Source of the DNA: Bradyrhizobium guangzhouense
Lineage (GTDB): Bacteria > Pseudomonadota > Alphaproteobacteria > Rhizobiales > Xanthobacteraceae
DNA: 64,000 bases
Assembly: GCF_004114955.1 (NCBI RefSeq)
Contig: NZ_CP030053.1
Location: 5,456,001 to 5,520,000, forward strand
Direction: 5' to 3'
The translations under genes were made by a program, and so were the position numbers. The notes under the pieces were generated by a model. That model was not told the origin of the DNA. It was given only the letters and a program-made list of their open reading frames with translations, and did no database searches. Of this stretch, positions 8,000 to 15,983 are shown piece by piece. Each line of letters begins with the position of its first letter. The first letter of the stretch is position 1.

Positions 8000-8764
8000 C
8001 TAGAACAACGAGCCCTGCCCGTCATCGGATGACGCAGCAGCAACCTTCCGCACCAACTTCTTCGGCTTCACGGCCTCCGCTTCCGCCGCCATCTCCTCCG
8101 CGCTGATCGGCAAGAGCAGTTGCTCGTCGTCATTGGCGACGCGGTTGACGCGGGTGGAGACCGGGTGCCAGGCGAATTCGCCGATGCGTGGCGCCGTCAT
8201 CAACGGCAGGATCTGATCGATCTCGTCGCCACGGCAATCGAGCCAGCGCTCGAAATCGCGCGGGCTGATGGTGACGGGCACGCGGTCATGCAGCGTGGCC
8301 AGATCTTCGTCCGCAGCGGCCGTCACGATCGCAACCGTGTCGAGCTCCTCGCCGTTCGGCCCGATCCAGGTTTCGAACACCGCGGCAAAGCCAAGCGGCG
8401 CGCCGTCGGCGCGATGGATGAGGAAAGGCTGCTTGCGGCCGCCTTCCGACTTCCATTCGTAATAGCCGTCAGCCGGGATCAGGCCGCGCCGCCGGCGAAT
8501 CGCCTTTTTGAACGCGGGCTTCTCCAGCACCGTTTCGGAGCGGGCGTTGATCAGCAGCGTAAAACCCTTGGGGTCCTTGACCCAGCTCGGCAGCAGGCCC
8601 CAGCGCATCAGGCGGAAATGGCGCGCGCCATTCTCGACCAGCACGACCGGAATCGGTTGTGTCGGCGCGACGTTGTACCGGGGCGGGAAATTCGGCTGCT
8701 CGATATAGCCGAACAGTTGCCGTAAGGCCGCGGGGGCCGAAGTTATGACGAAGCGTCCACACAT
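8000..8764 (-). CDS. SOS response-associated peptidase (SRAP), YedK/HMCES family
   Basis: A 254-residue protein that covalently traps abasic sites in single-stranded DNA through its N-terminal cysteine. Cys2 is present (MCGRFVIT, so Met removal exposes it), with the family motifs RYNVAPTQ, MRWGLLPSW, NARSET, PADGYYEW (catalytic glutamate) and LHDRVPV (catalytic histidine). The C-terminal 40 residues are a charged, low-complexity tail. I looked for a GTTC-N7-GTTC SOS box in the 61-base upstream gap and did not find one. Confidence 0.93.
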   Translation of the reverse strand: MCGRFVITSAPAALRQLFGYIEQPNFPPRYNVAPTQPIPVVLVENGARHFRLMRWGLLPSWVKDPKGFTLLINARSETVLEKPAFKKAIRRRRGLIPADGYYEWKSEGGRKQPFLIHRADGAPLGFAAVFETWIGPNGEELDTVAIVTAAADEDLATLHDRVPVTISPRDFERWLDCRGDEIDQILPLMTAPRIGEFAWHPVSTRVNRVANDDEQLLLPISAEEMAAEAEAVKPKKLVRKVAAASSDDGQGSLF

Positions 8765-8825
8765 CCTTGCGCCAATATAGGGTCCGTTGAGGTCCTTTTA
8801 ACCCCGAACGTTAACACTGCGGCCG

Positions 8826-9323
8826 ATGAGCTCAATGGCCTCCCAACCCGCGACGCGCGCACAGACGGGCCCCGAGGCCGTGGCCTGGGCTGAGCGGCTG
8901 CGCGTGGCCAATATCAACCCGCGGACGGGGCTTGCCACCGACTATCTCAACCATTTCAATGAAGCCGTGATGCTCCTGGAGATGATCCCGGACATGCCCG
9001 AATGCGCCGAGGATTTTTTGACCTGGTCGCCGCTGTCCTATGCCGAGCATTTTACAGCGTCGAATTTCAAGGCGCGGGATCTCGCCATCGAAGCCTATGA
9101 GAAAGCCGAGCCGTCGGTGCGTGCCCAGTTCGACCACATCACCGACACCATGACCTCGATTCTATCAGCGGTCGGCTCGGCCATGCGCGAGGTCGAGAAG
9201 GACACGACCCGCGTTCGGCTGGCCGAGCAGGCGACGGCTTGGGTCAAGCCGCTGATCGCGGCTTGCGGCGGCATCATCAATGGCGGCGCGGAAGCCGACG
9301 TCGACACCATCATGGCGAACTAG
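8826..9323 (+). CDS. conserved hypothetical protein, 165 aa
   Basis: A 165-residue soluble, mainly alpha-helical protein with no membrane segment and no motif I can assign. Notable features are an acidic central region (EMIPDMPECAEDFLTWSPLSYAEHF) and paired helices at residues 95-140. It diverges from the YedK-type gene and is followed after 16 bases by a Nudix gene, so those two may be cotranscribed. Codon use matches its neighbours. Function unknown. Confidence 0.75.
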   Translation: MSSMASQPATRAQTGPEAVAWAERLRVANINPRTGLATDYLNHFNEAVMLLEMIPDMPECAEDFLTWSPLSYAEHFTASNFKARDLAIEAYEKAEPSVRAQFDHITDTMTSILSAVGSAMREVEKDTTRVRLAEQATAWVKPLIAACGGIINGGAEADVDTIMAN

Positions 9324-9339
9324 GCCAAGTCTTGACGAT

Positions 9340-9774
9340 ATGCCCACGGTCATCCAGCCCACCCATCCCCAGATCGCCGTCAGTGCCGCGATTTTTCGCG
9401 ACGGTAAGGTGCTGCTGACCCGCCGCGCCCGCTCGCCCGCCAAGGGCTTCTACTCGCTGCCTGGCGGGCGGGTCGAATTCGGCGAATCGCTGCACCAGGC
9501 CCTGAGCCGTGAGGTCGACGAGGAGACCGGGCTCGCCATCGAGATCGTCGGCCTCGCCGGCTGGCGCGAGGTGCTGCCGGCCGCGCCGGGTGCCGGCCAT
9601 TATCTGATCATGTCCTTTGCCGCCCGCTGGGTCGCGCGGGAACCGTCCCTGAACGACGAACTCGACGATTTCAGATGGATCGCCCCTGGCGCGCTTGGCA
9701 GCCTCAGTGACCTCAAGCTGACCGGGGGGCTGGAGGAAATCATCCAGTCGGCCGCGCGCCTGATCGGCCCCTGA
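9340..9774 (+). CDS. Nudix hydrolase, MutT-like
   Basis: A 144-residue single-domain Nudix protein with a perfect box: GRVEFGE, seven residues, then REVDEETGL, giving all metal-binding glutamates. The RRARSPAKGFYSLPGGRV lead-in is typical of small nucleotide or ADP-ribose pyrophosphatases. I start it at ATG 9340, just after the upstream gene's stop, instead of an in-frame ATG at 9280 inside that gene. The substrate is not predictable. Probably in one transcript with the preceding hypothetical gene. Confidence 0.88.
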   Translation: MPTVIQPTHPQIAVSAAIFRDGKVLLTRRARSPAKGFYSLPGGRVEFGESLHQALSREVDEETGLAIEIVGLAGWREVLPAAPGAGHYLIMSFAARWVAREPSLNDELDDFRWIAPGALGSLSDLKLTGGLEEIIQSAARLIGP

Positions 9775-9819
9775 GCGACGCCTTGCGTCATCAGCCCTGA
9801 GGGGGCATACACGCCGCCG

Positions 9820-10197
9820 ATGTTCCCGCGATTTCTGGCCATTTTTGCCCTGATCCTCGCCTGCGCCTCCGCGCCCCTCCGGGCCCAGGACGTGGCGGCG
9901 CCGTTCGACGCCGATTTGCAGCGGCTGGCCGAGATCCTCGGCGGCCTGCATTATCTGCGTGGCATCTGCGGCTCCAACGAGGGCAACAAATGGCGCACCG
10001 AGATGCAGGCGCTGATCGATGCCGAAACCCCCGCCGGCGAACGGCGCACCCGCATGATTGCCGCCTTCAACCGCGGCTATAACGGCTTCCAGCAGACCTA
10101 CCGAAGCTGCACGCCGGCGGCGACGGTGGCGATCAGCCGTTACATCGAGGAAGGCTCGAAGATCTCACGGGATCTGACAGCGCGCTACGCGAACTAG
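9820..10197 (+). CDS. TIGR02301 family exported protein
   Basis: A 125-residue protein with a clear N-terminal signal peptide (MFPRFLAIFALILACASAPLR, cleavage after about residue 22, AQD) and a small mature domain with three cysteines (GICGS, YRSC). This matches the alphaproteobacterial family TIGR02301, a periplasmic protein of unknown role. It follows the Nudix gene by 45 bases. Two cysteines may form a disulfide in the periplasm. Confidence 0.8.
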   Translation: MFPRFLAIFALILACASAPLRAQDVAAPFDADLQRLAEILGGLHYLRGICGSNEGNKWRTEMQALIDAETPAGERRTRMIAAFNRGYNGFQQTYRSCTPAATVAISRYIEEGSKISRDLTARYAN

Positions 10198-10206
10198 CCT
10201 CCTCCT

Positions 10207-10242
10207 GTCATTCCGGGGCGCGCAGCGCGAGCCCGGAATGAC
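10207..10242. repeat. short palindromic repeat, family D
   Basis: GTCATTCCGGG and CCCGGAATGAC arms flank a short GC-rich loop, forming a strong hairpin. A second copy is at 38541-38579. It lies just after the TIGR02301 gene and could slow or end transcription. Confidence 0.7.
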
Positions 10243-10383
10243 AGAGACGGGAACTCTGTCATCGACTTTGTTCACAGCCGTTAACCGTTCTTAAAGATGT
10301 GGCCTAGCGGTCGTTAATGCGCGTGCTACACCTTCTCGTGCAGCGCATCGCCGTGGATCGCGCCCCAGCCCTGATCGAGTTTC

Positions 10384-10650
10384 ATGAGCCAGCCGATTTC
10401 CTACGCCCCCGCCCGCGCGCCGCTGCCCGATCACGAGCAGAAACAGGCCGCCCTGAGCTATCTGAACGAGGCCTGGGCCGAAGCGCGCCATGACGGCGTC
10501 GACGGCGATTGCCTCGCGCAGGCGAGCCTGTTTGCGGCGCTGGCCGAGCTCGTCGGCACCTATGGCGAGGACGCGGTGGCGAAATTCGTCGAGGGCTTTC
10601 CCGCCCGCATCCGCAACGGCGAATTCTCTGTCAGCCTCGCGAGGCAATAA
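10384..10650 (+). CDS. conserved hypothetical protein, 88 aa
   Basis: An 88-residue soluble helical protein with no signal peptide and no recognised motif. It is convergent with the sulfurtransferase gene, 12 bases apart. Codon use is like that of the neighbours, and the compact helical sequence (QAALSYLNEAWAEARHDG) looks like a real protein. Function unknown. Confidence 0.6.
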   Translation: MSQPISYAPARAPLPDHEQKQAALSYLNEAWAEARHDGVDGDCLAQASLFAALAELVGTYGEDAVAKFVEGFPARIRNGEFSVSLARQ

Positions 10651-10662
10651 GTCTTCTGCGTG

Positions 10663-11532
10663 CTAATCCGTTTCGATCGGCAGTGACGGGTCTCTGGCCC
10701 ATTCACCCATCGAGGCATCATAGAGCGTCAGCTTGTCGTAGCCGAGCTGCGTCAGCATCAGCAGGTCGATCGTTGCCGAGATGCCGCCGCCGCAATACAG
10801 AATCACGTTCTTGTCGCGCGTGATGCCAGCGGCGGCGAATTTGGCCTCGGCATCGGCGAGCGTCGTCAGCGTCTTGTCGGCGTTCACCAGCGTTGCGGCC
10901 GACACGTTGACGCTGCCGGGCACCCGGCCCGGCCGGCCGTAGCGGCTCGGCTCGAGGCCACGATGAAATTGCGGCCCCAGCGCGTTGACGGTAACGGTCG
11001 CGGGATCGCCGATGCGCGCCTTCACAAAATCCTTGTCGACGAAGAAGCCGGCACGCGGCGCGGCCTTGAAGGTCGTCGTCGGATAGCCCTTCGGCGCGCC
11101 TGTCTCAATCGCCCGCCCCTCATCCTTCCATTTGTCAAAACCGCCGTCGAGCACGCGCGCATCAACGCCGAGCGAGCGCAGCATCCACCAGAACCGCGTC
11201 GCCCACATCATGGTGCCGATGCTGTAGAGTACGATGGTCTTGCTTGCATCGAGCCCGTGGTGGCCGAAGGCGGCCTCGAGCTGGGCCACATCAGGCATCA
11301 TGAAGAACTGTCGCGCGGAGGTGTCGGAGAATTCGCCCTGCAGATCGAGGAAATCGGCGCCGGGGATGTGGCCGGCCGCAAACGTCTTGTCGCCGGGGAC
11401 GGCGCGATACGGCACGTCGCTGCCTGGTGGCACCGGCTCGTTGTAGGTCGTGCAATCGTAGAGGCGGAGATCGGGATCGCCGAGGATGGCGGCGAGTTGC
11501 TCGGTGGTGATGAGGGCGGTGGGCTGGGACAT
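10663..11532 (-). CDS. sulfurtransferase, two rhodanese domains (thiosulfate/3-mercaptopyruvate type)
   Basis: A 289-residue tandem rhodanese protein. The N-terminal inactive domain covers about residues 8-130 (GHIPGADFLD, VLYSIGTMMWATR in place of an active-site loop). The C-terminal domain (about 160-285) holds the active cysteine in ILYCGGGISAT. It transfers sulfane sulfur from thiosulfate or 3-mercaptopyruvate to cyanide or a thiol acceptor. The loop CGGGIS differs from classic CRxGxT (thiosulfate) and CGSGVT (mercaptopyruvate) loops but is nearer the latter. I start at ATG 11532, which has GGAGAG upstream; an in-frame ATG further up lies in a repeat. Confidence 0.88.
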   Translation of the reverse strand: MSQPTALITTEQLAAILGDPDLRLYDCTTYNEPVPPGSDVPYRAVPGDKTFAAGHIPGADFLDLQGEFSDTSARQFFMMPDVAQLEAAFGHHGLDASKTIVLYSIGTMMWATRFWWMLRSLGVDARVLDGGFDKWKDEGRAIETGAPKGYPTTTFKAAPRAGFFVDKDFVKARIGDPATVTVNALGPQFHRGLEPSRYGRPGRVPGSVNVSAATLVNADKTLTTLADAEAKFAAAGITRDKNVILYCGGGISATIDLLMLTQLGYDKLTLYDASMGEWARDPSLPIETD

Positions 11533-11571
11533 TGCTCTCTCCCAATCTGAGCTAACGCTTTGCGGCACACT

Positions 11572-11676
11572 GTCATTGCCCGCGAAGGCGGGCAATCCAG
11601 TATTCCAGAGGCGGCAGTCGTATCAGCCAACTATCGCCGCGGGGTCCTGGAAGCCCCGCCTTCGCGGGGCATGACG
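11572..11676. repeat. interspersed inverted repeat, family E
   Basis: Left part GTCATTGCCCGCGAAGGCGG and right part CCGCCTTCGCGGGGCATGAC are near-perfect inverted arms around a CCAGTA/GGTCCTGG core. It lies between two minus-strand genes. A related copy with diverged arms is at 31005-31106. Confidence 0.7.
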
Positions 11677-11704
11677 GCGGAGCGAGACGGTAGACCGCGC
11701 CCCC

Positions 11705-13039
11705 CTACTGCTTCAGCGTCTCCAGGAACCGCACCGCCTCGCCCTGCGAGGCCGTCACCAGTTCGCCCTGCCACATCACGCGTTTGCCGCGGACGAATGT
11801 GCCCACGGGCCAGCCCGTCACGCGGACGCCGTCGTAGGGCGTCCAGCCGGCCTTGGACGCCACCCATTTGTTGGTGATGGTTTCGCTGCGCTTGAGATCG
11901 ACCACTGTGAAATCGGCATCGTAGCCGGCGGCGATGCGACCCTTGCAAGCCATGTTGTAGAGACGCGCGGGGCCGGCGCTGGTGAGATCGACGAAGCGTG
12001 CGAGCGACAGCCGGCCTGCATTGACGTGGTCGAGCATCAGCGGCACCAGCGTCTGCACGCCGGTCATGCCGGAGGGCGAAGCGGGATAGGTCTTCTGCTT
12101 TTCGTCCAGCGTGTGCGGAGCGTGGTCGGAGCCGAGCACGTCGATGATGCCCTGCTCGATGCCGCGCCAGATGCCGGTGCGATGATCGGCGCCGCGCACC
12201 GGCGGATTCATCTGCGCCAGCGTGCCGAGCCGCTCGTAGCATTCCGGCGCGACCAGCGTGAGATGGTGCGGCGTCGCCTCGCACGATGCCACGTCCTTGT
12301 GGTCACGCAAAAACTCGATCTCTTCCTTGGTCGAGATGTGCAGCACGTGGATACGTTTGCCGGTCTCGTGCGCGAGCTTGACCAGGCGCTGCGTCGCCAT
12401 CAGCGCCGCGGTCTCGTCGCGCCACACCGGATGCGAGCGCGGATCGCCCTCGATGCGCAGCGATTTCCGGTCGTTAAGGCGATACTCGTCCTCGGCATGA
12501 AATGCGGCGCGGCGTCGGATCACCTGAAAAATGCGGCGCAGGCTTTCGTCGTCCTCGACCAGGAGCGCGCCGGTCGACGAGCCGATGAACACCTTCACGC
12601 CCGCGCAGCCGGGGGCGCGCTCGAGCATGGGCAGGTCCTGCACGTTTTCGCGGGTGCCGCCGATGAAGAAGGCGAAATCGCAATGCATGCGATGATGGGC
12701 ACGCTTGACCTTGTCGGAGAAGGTGGCCTCGGTCACCGTGAGCGGCGAGGTGTTCGGCATCTCGAACACGGCGGTGACGCCGCCCATCACGGCGCTGCGC
12801 GACCCGGTCTCGAGGTCTTCCTTGTGCTCCAGCCCTGGCTCGCGGAAATGCACTTGCGTGTCCATCACGCCGGGCAGGATGTGCAGACCCTTGCAGTCGA
12901 TCACCTCGGCGGCGGCGCCTTGCGACAGCGGGCCCAGCTCAGCGATGCGGCCATTGATGATGCCGATATCGCTGATACCCTCGCCGTCCTGATTGACGAC
13001 GGTGCCGCCCTTGAGGATCACGTCGAAGCGCTGGGTCAT
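11705..13039 (-). CDS. dihydroorotase, class I-like (PyrC), with altered metal motif
   Basis: A 444-residue amidohydrolase that resembles type I dihydroorotase, which cyclises carbamoyl-aspartate in pyrimidine synthesis. Visible motifs are the metal motif region GVMDTQVHFREPG (about residues 57-69), FEMPNT, the lysine to be carboxylated in GVKVFIGSS, HVLHIS, ATPHHLTL and the catalytic aspartate in GSDHAPHT. The first histidine of the usual HxH pair is glutamine here (QVH), so one metal ligand is changed. It may still be active, act on a related cyclic ureide, or be a partner of another subunit; no pyrB lies beside it. Start ATG with GAGAGG upstream. Confidence 0.8.
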   Translation of the reverse strand: MTQRFDVILKGGTVVNQDGEGISDIGIINGRIAELGPLSQGAAAEVIDCKGLHILPGVMDTQVHFREPGLEHKEDLETGSRSAVMGGVTAVFEMPNTSPLTVTEATFSDKVKRAHHRMHCDFAFFIGGTRENVQDLPMLERAPGCAGVKVFIGSSTGALLVEDDESLRRIFQVIRRRAAFHAEDEYRLNDRKSLRIEGDPRSHPVWRDETAALMATQRLVKLAHETGKRIHVLHISTKEEIEFLRDHKDVASCEATPHHLTLVAPECYERLGTLAQMNPPVRGADHRTGIWRGIEQGIIDVLGSDHAPHTLDEKQKTYPASPSGMTGVQTLVPLMLDHVNAGRLSLARFVDLTSAGPARLYNMACKGRIAAGYDADFTVVDLKRSETITNKWVASKAGWTPYDGVRVTGWPVGTFVRGKRVMWQGELVTASQGEAVRFLETLKQ

Positions 13040-13140
13040 GGCTGAAGGCCCCTCTCATCCCCAAGCGCAGGGCTCGAGGTCTTGTCGTTTATGCCTTGCG
13101 GGCTTACGTTCGCCAGCACCATGTCGCAAGAGATTTTCGC

Positions 13141-14016
13141 ATGAAATCAGCGTTTCTTCCCGACCGGGGCGTGATCAAGGTCGCGGGCGAGGACGCACGC
13201 AACTTCCTCAACGGCCTCATCACCACCGATGTCGACAGGCTCAAGCCGGGCCTGGGGCGATTCGGTGCGCTGCTGACGCCGCAGGGCAAGATCATCGTGG
13301 ATTTCCTGATCACGGAGGCGCCCAGCGGCCACGGCGGCGGGTTCCTGATCGACTGCCCGAAACCGCTGGCCGATGGCCTCGCTACCAAGCTGAAATTCTA
13401 CAAGCTGCGGGCCAAGGTCACGGTGGACATCCTCGATCTGGGCGTGCTCGCAGCCTGGGATGGCCAGCCTGCCGCACTGCCGGATCTCGCCTTCGCCGAT
13501 CCGCGCCATGCCGAGCTCGGCACGCGCATCCTGATCCCCGAGGATCTCAAGCAGAAACTGTCGGACCTGATCGGTGCGGAGCTGGTCGATGCCAGCGAAT
13601 ACGAGTCGCACCGGATCGCGCTCGGCGTGCCGCGCGGCGGGCTCGATTTCATGTACAGCGACGCGTTCCCGCACGAGACCAACATGGATCGCCTTGCCGG
13701 CGTCGATTTCGACAAGGGCTGCTATGTCGGCCAGGAGGTCGTCTCGCGCATGCAGCATCGCGGCACCGCGCGCACCCGTAGCGTGAAGGTGCTGCTCGAG
13801 GACTCTTCGCCCGAGATCGGCGTCAGTGTCATGGCCGGCGACAAGGCCGTCGGCACCATGGGCTCGTCGGCAAAGGGCAAGGGCATCGCGCTGGTGCGCA
13901 TCGACCGTGTTGCGGATGCGCTCGATGCCGGGCAGCCGCTCACCGCTGGCGGACTCGCGCTGAAGCTGGCAGAACCCGAAATCGTTCGCATTCCCGCAAA
14001 GCAGCCCATCGCATGA
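13141..14016 (+). CDS. ygfZ: tRNA-modifying/iron-sulfur assembly folate protein YgfZ
   Basis: A 291-residue member of the YgfZ/GcvT-like family, a folate-binding protein needed for maturation of some [4Fe-4S] enzymes and tRNA thiolation. The diagnostic motif K-G-C-Y-V-G-Q-E is present as FDKGCYVGQEVVSRMQHRG (about residues 197-215), with the aminomethyltransferase-like N-terminal fold before it. I use the ATG at 13141. Its TGA overlaps the ATG of the next gene (ATGA), so translation is coupled to the tag gene. Confidence 0.9.
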   Translation: MKSAFLPDRGVIKVAGEDARNFLNGLITTDVDRLKPGLGRFGALLTPQGKIIVDFLITEAPSGHGGGFLIDCPKPLADGLATKLKFYKLRAKVTVDILDLGVLAAWDGQPAALPDLAFADPRHAELGTRILIPEDLKQKLSDLIGAELVDASEYESHRIALGVPRGGLDFMYSDAFPHETNMDRLAGVDFDKGCYVGQEVVSRMQHRGTARTRSVKVLLEDSSPEIGVSVMAGDKAVGTMGSSAKGKGIALVRIDRVADALDAGQPLTAGGLALKLAEPEIVRIPAKQPIA

Positions 14017-14639
14017 GCCGTGCTCCCCGCCTGCATCCCGACGGAAAGACCCGCTGCCCCTGGCCCGGCGAAGACCCGCTCTACGTCGCCTATCACGACA
14101 CCGAATGGGGCGTGCCTGAATATGACGACCGCGCACTCTATGAAAAGCTGATCCTCGACGGCTTTCAGGCCGGCCTGTCCTGGATCACGATTTTGCGCAA
14201 GCGCGACAATTTCCGCAAAGCTTTCGACGATTTCCAGCCGGAGAAGATCGCGCGCTACAGCGAGAAGAAAGTGCACGCACTGATGAACGATGCCGGCATC
14301 GTGCGCAACAAGGCCAAGATCGACGGCGCGATCCTGAGCGCGAAGTCATATCTCGACATCATGGAGAAGGGGCCGGGCTTCTCGAAGCTGCTGTGGGACT
14401 TCATGGGCGGAAAGCCCAAGGTCAACAACTTCAAGACCACCGCGAGCGTGCCGGCGTCGACGCCGCTGTCGGTTCAGATCTCCAAGGAGCTGTCCTCGCG
14501 CGGCTTCAAATTCGTCGGGCCGACCATCGTCTATGCCTTCATGCAGGCGACCGGCATGGTCAACGACCATCTGGTCGACTGCCATTGCCACGCGACCTGC
14601 AGCAAGCTGCAGCGCAAGCCGCGCCTCAAGGCCAAATGA
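14013..14639 (+). CDS. tag: DNA-3-methyladenine glycosylase I
   Basis: A 208-residue base-excision repair enzyme that removes N3-methyladenine from DNA. Hallmarks are the N-terminal RCPWPGEDPLYVAYHDTEWG (zinc-binding Cys/His and substrate residues), GLSWITILRKRDNFRKAF, and the C-terminal zinc ligands in DHLVDCHCH. Length is slightly above E. coli Tag because of the short basic tail. It overlaps ygfZ by four bases at the start and the HD hydrolase by four at the end, so the three are translated as a coupled set. Confidence 0.95.
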   Translation: MSRAPRLHPDGKTRCPWPGEDPLYVAYHDTEWGVPEYDDRALYEKLILDGFQAGLSWITILRKRDNFRKAFDDFQPEKIARYSEKKVHALMNDAGIVRNKAKIDGAILSAKSYLDIMEKGPGFSKLLWDFMGGKPKVNNFKTTASVPASTPLSVQISKELSSRGFKFVGPTIVYAFMQATGMVNDHLVDCHCHATCSKLQRKPRLKAK

Positions 14640-15250
14640 CGGCCAGGAAGACCGCACGCGGTGCGGAGTCCCGCGCCTGGCAGCGCATGCTGTCGGGCCG
14701 GCGGCTCGATCTGCTCGATCCCTCCCCGCTCGACGTCGAAATTGCCGACATCGCGCATGGGCTCGCGCGGGTCGCGCGCTGGAACGGGCAGACCATAGGC
14801 GCGCACATCTTCTCGGTCGCCCAGCACACCCTGCTGGTGGAGACCGTGCTGCGGCACGAGATGCCACGCGTCGACCAGCGCATGCGGCTCGCCGCTCTGC
14901 TGCACGATGCGCCCGAATATGTGATCGGCGACATGATCTCGCCGTTCAAGGCGGTGCTCGATGGTCATTACAAGGCGGTGGAGAAGCGCCTGCTCGGCGC
15001 CATCCACATCCGCTTCGGCCTGCCGCCAGTGCTGCCTGACGAGATCACGCAGGCGATCAAGGCAGCCGACCGTGGCGCGGCGTATCTCGAGGCAACCGAG
15101 CTCGCTGGCTTCAGCGAGAGCGAGGCGAGGCGCCTGTTCGGCAAGGATCCCGGCCTCTCCGACAGTACCAGGCGCGACTATCTGACGCCCTGGACGGCAG
15201 CGCGGGCCGAGAAGCAGTTTCTGGAGCGGTTTGGGGCGGTGTTTGCGTGA
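14636..15250 (+). CDS. HD-domain hydrolase, YfbR-like
   Basis: A 204-residue HD-family phosphohydrolase. The metal ligands are visible as SVAQHTLLV (first His), LLHDAPEYVIGD (His-Asp) and KAADRGAAYLEA (final Asp), the arrangement found in the YfbR 5-prime-deoxynucleotidase group. It probably hydrolyses nucleoside monophosphates. The ATG overlaps the TGA of tag (AATGA), so its translation depends on tag. The pairing of a DNA alkylation repair glycosylase with a nucleotidase suggests nucleotide or DNA clean-up. Confidence 0.85.
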   Translation: MTARKTARGAESRAWQRMLSGRRLDLLDPSPLDVEIADIAHGLARVARWNGQTIGAHIFSVAQHTLLVETVLRHEMPRVDQRMRLAALLHDAPEYVIGDMISPFKAVLDGHYKAVEKRLLGAIHIRFGLPPVLPDEITQAIKAADRGAAYLEATELAGFSESEARRLFGKDPGLSDSTRRDYLTPWTAARAEKQFLERFGAVFA

Positions 15251-15285
15251 GCGTTCGTGGGGGTGGTGGCGCCTCCCACTCCGCT

Positions 15286-15400
15286 GTCGTCCCGGCGAAG
15301 GCCGGGACCCATACTCCGGGAAGGCCGTTTTACGACGACTCGGAGTTGCCACCACCCCAATCACAGGCGCGGGTGGGGTCCCGGCCTTCGCCGGGACGAC
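15286..15400. repeat. interspersed inverted repeat, family A, copy 1
   Basis: Ends are GTCGTCCCGGCGAAGGCCGG and its inverse CCGGCCTTCGCCGGGACGAC, with about 60 bases of unique-looking core between. Two further copies lie at 26593-26715 and 42199-42328. The cores of copies 2 and 3 resemble each other in opposite orientation; this copy has a different core. Each end is itself a small hairpin. Confidence 0.8.
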
Positions 15401-15460
15401 AATGTGGAAGCTTTGCCCACTCAACGGCGCTCGCTATACTTGGCGCCAAAAAGGTCCACC

Positions 15461-15967
15461 ATGATCCACGTCTGCTCGCTCGCCGCCCTTCCCGAAACCG
15501 TTCGCCGCACCGGGGCCAGCCACGTGCTGACCGTGATGGCCAATGTCGAGCAGGTGGCGCGGCCGGTGTCGGTGCTGCCGGCCAATCATCTCAAGGTGTC
15601 GATGGATGACATCATCGAGGAGATGGACGGCTTTGTCGCCCCCTCCGAGGCCCATATCGACCAGGTGCTGAACTTCGTGCGCGGCTGGGACCGGGCTGCA
15701 CCGCTGGTGGTTCATTGCTATGCCGGCATCAGCCGCTCCACGGCGAGCGCGTTCGCCGCCGCCTGCGCGCTCAATCCTGATCGCGACGAGATCGAGATCG
15801 CGAAGAAGATCCGCGCGGCCTCCCCGATCGCCTCGCCGAACCGCCGCATTGTCAGCCTCGCCGACCGCGCACTCGGGCGCAACGGCCGCATGCTGCGCGC
15901 GCTCGACGAGATGGGTCCGGGCGAGATGCTGGTCGAGGGCCGCCCCTTCGTGATCGAGCTCGAATGA
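15461..15967 (+). CDS. dual-specificity/tyrosine phosphatase family protein
   Basis: A 168-residue protein with the cysteine phosphatase P-loop HCYAGISRS (HC-x5-RS), whose cysteine and arginine are both present (around residues 86-94). The size and the LSLADRALGRNGRM tail match the small alphaproteobacterial tyrosine-phosphatase-like group. I start at ATG 15461 after the repeat, although the frame is open upstream through it. The NAD-regulator gene begins 16 bases downstream and may be cotranscribed. Substrate unknown. Confidence 0.85.
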   Translation: MIHVCSLAALPETVRRTGASHVLTVMANVEQVARPVSVLPANHLKVSMDDIIEEMDGFVAPSEAHIDQVLNFVRGWDRAAPLVVHCYAGISRSTASAFAAACALNPDRDEIEIAKKIRAASPIASPNRRIVSLADRALGRNGRMLRALDEMGPGEMLVEGRPFVIELE

Positions 15968-15983
15968 CATCAGCGATCTTGGG

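Noticed and set aside
8765..8825. SOS box upstream of the YedK-type gene
   Set aside because: No GTTC-N7-GTTC in either orientation; only GAACGTTAAC, which does not match the spacing.
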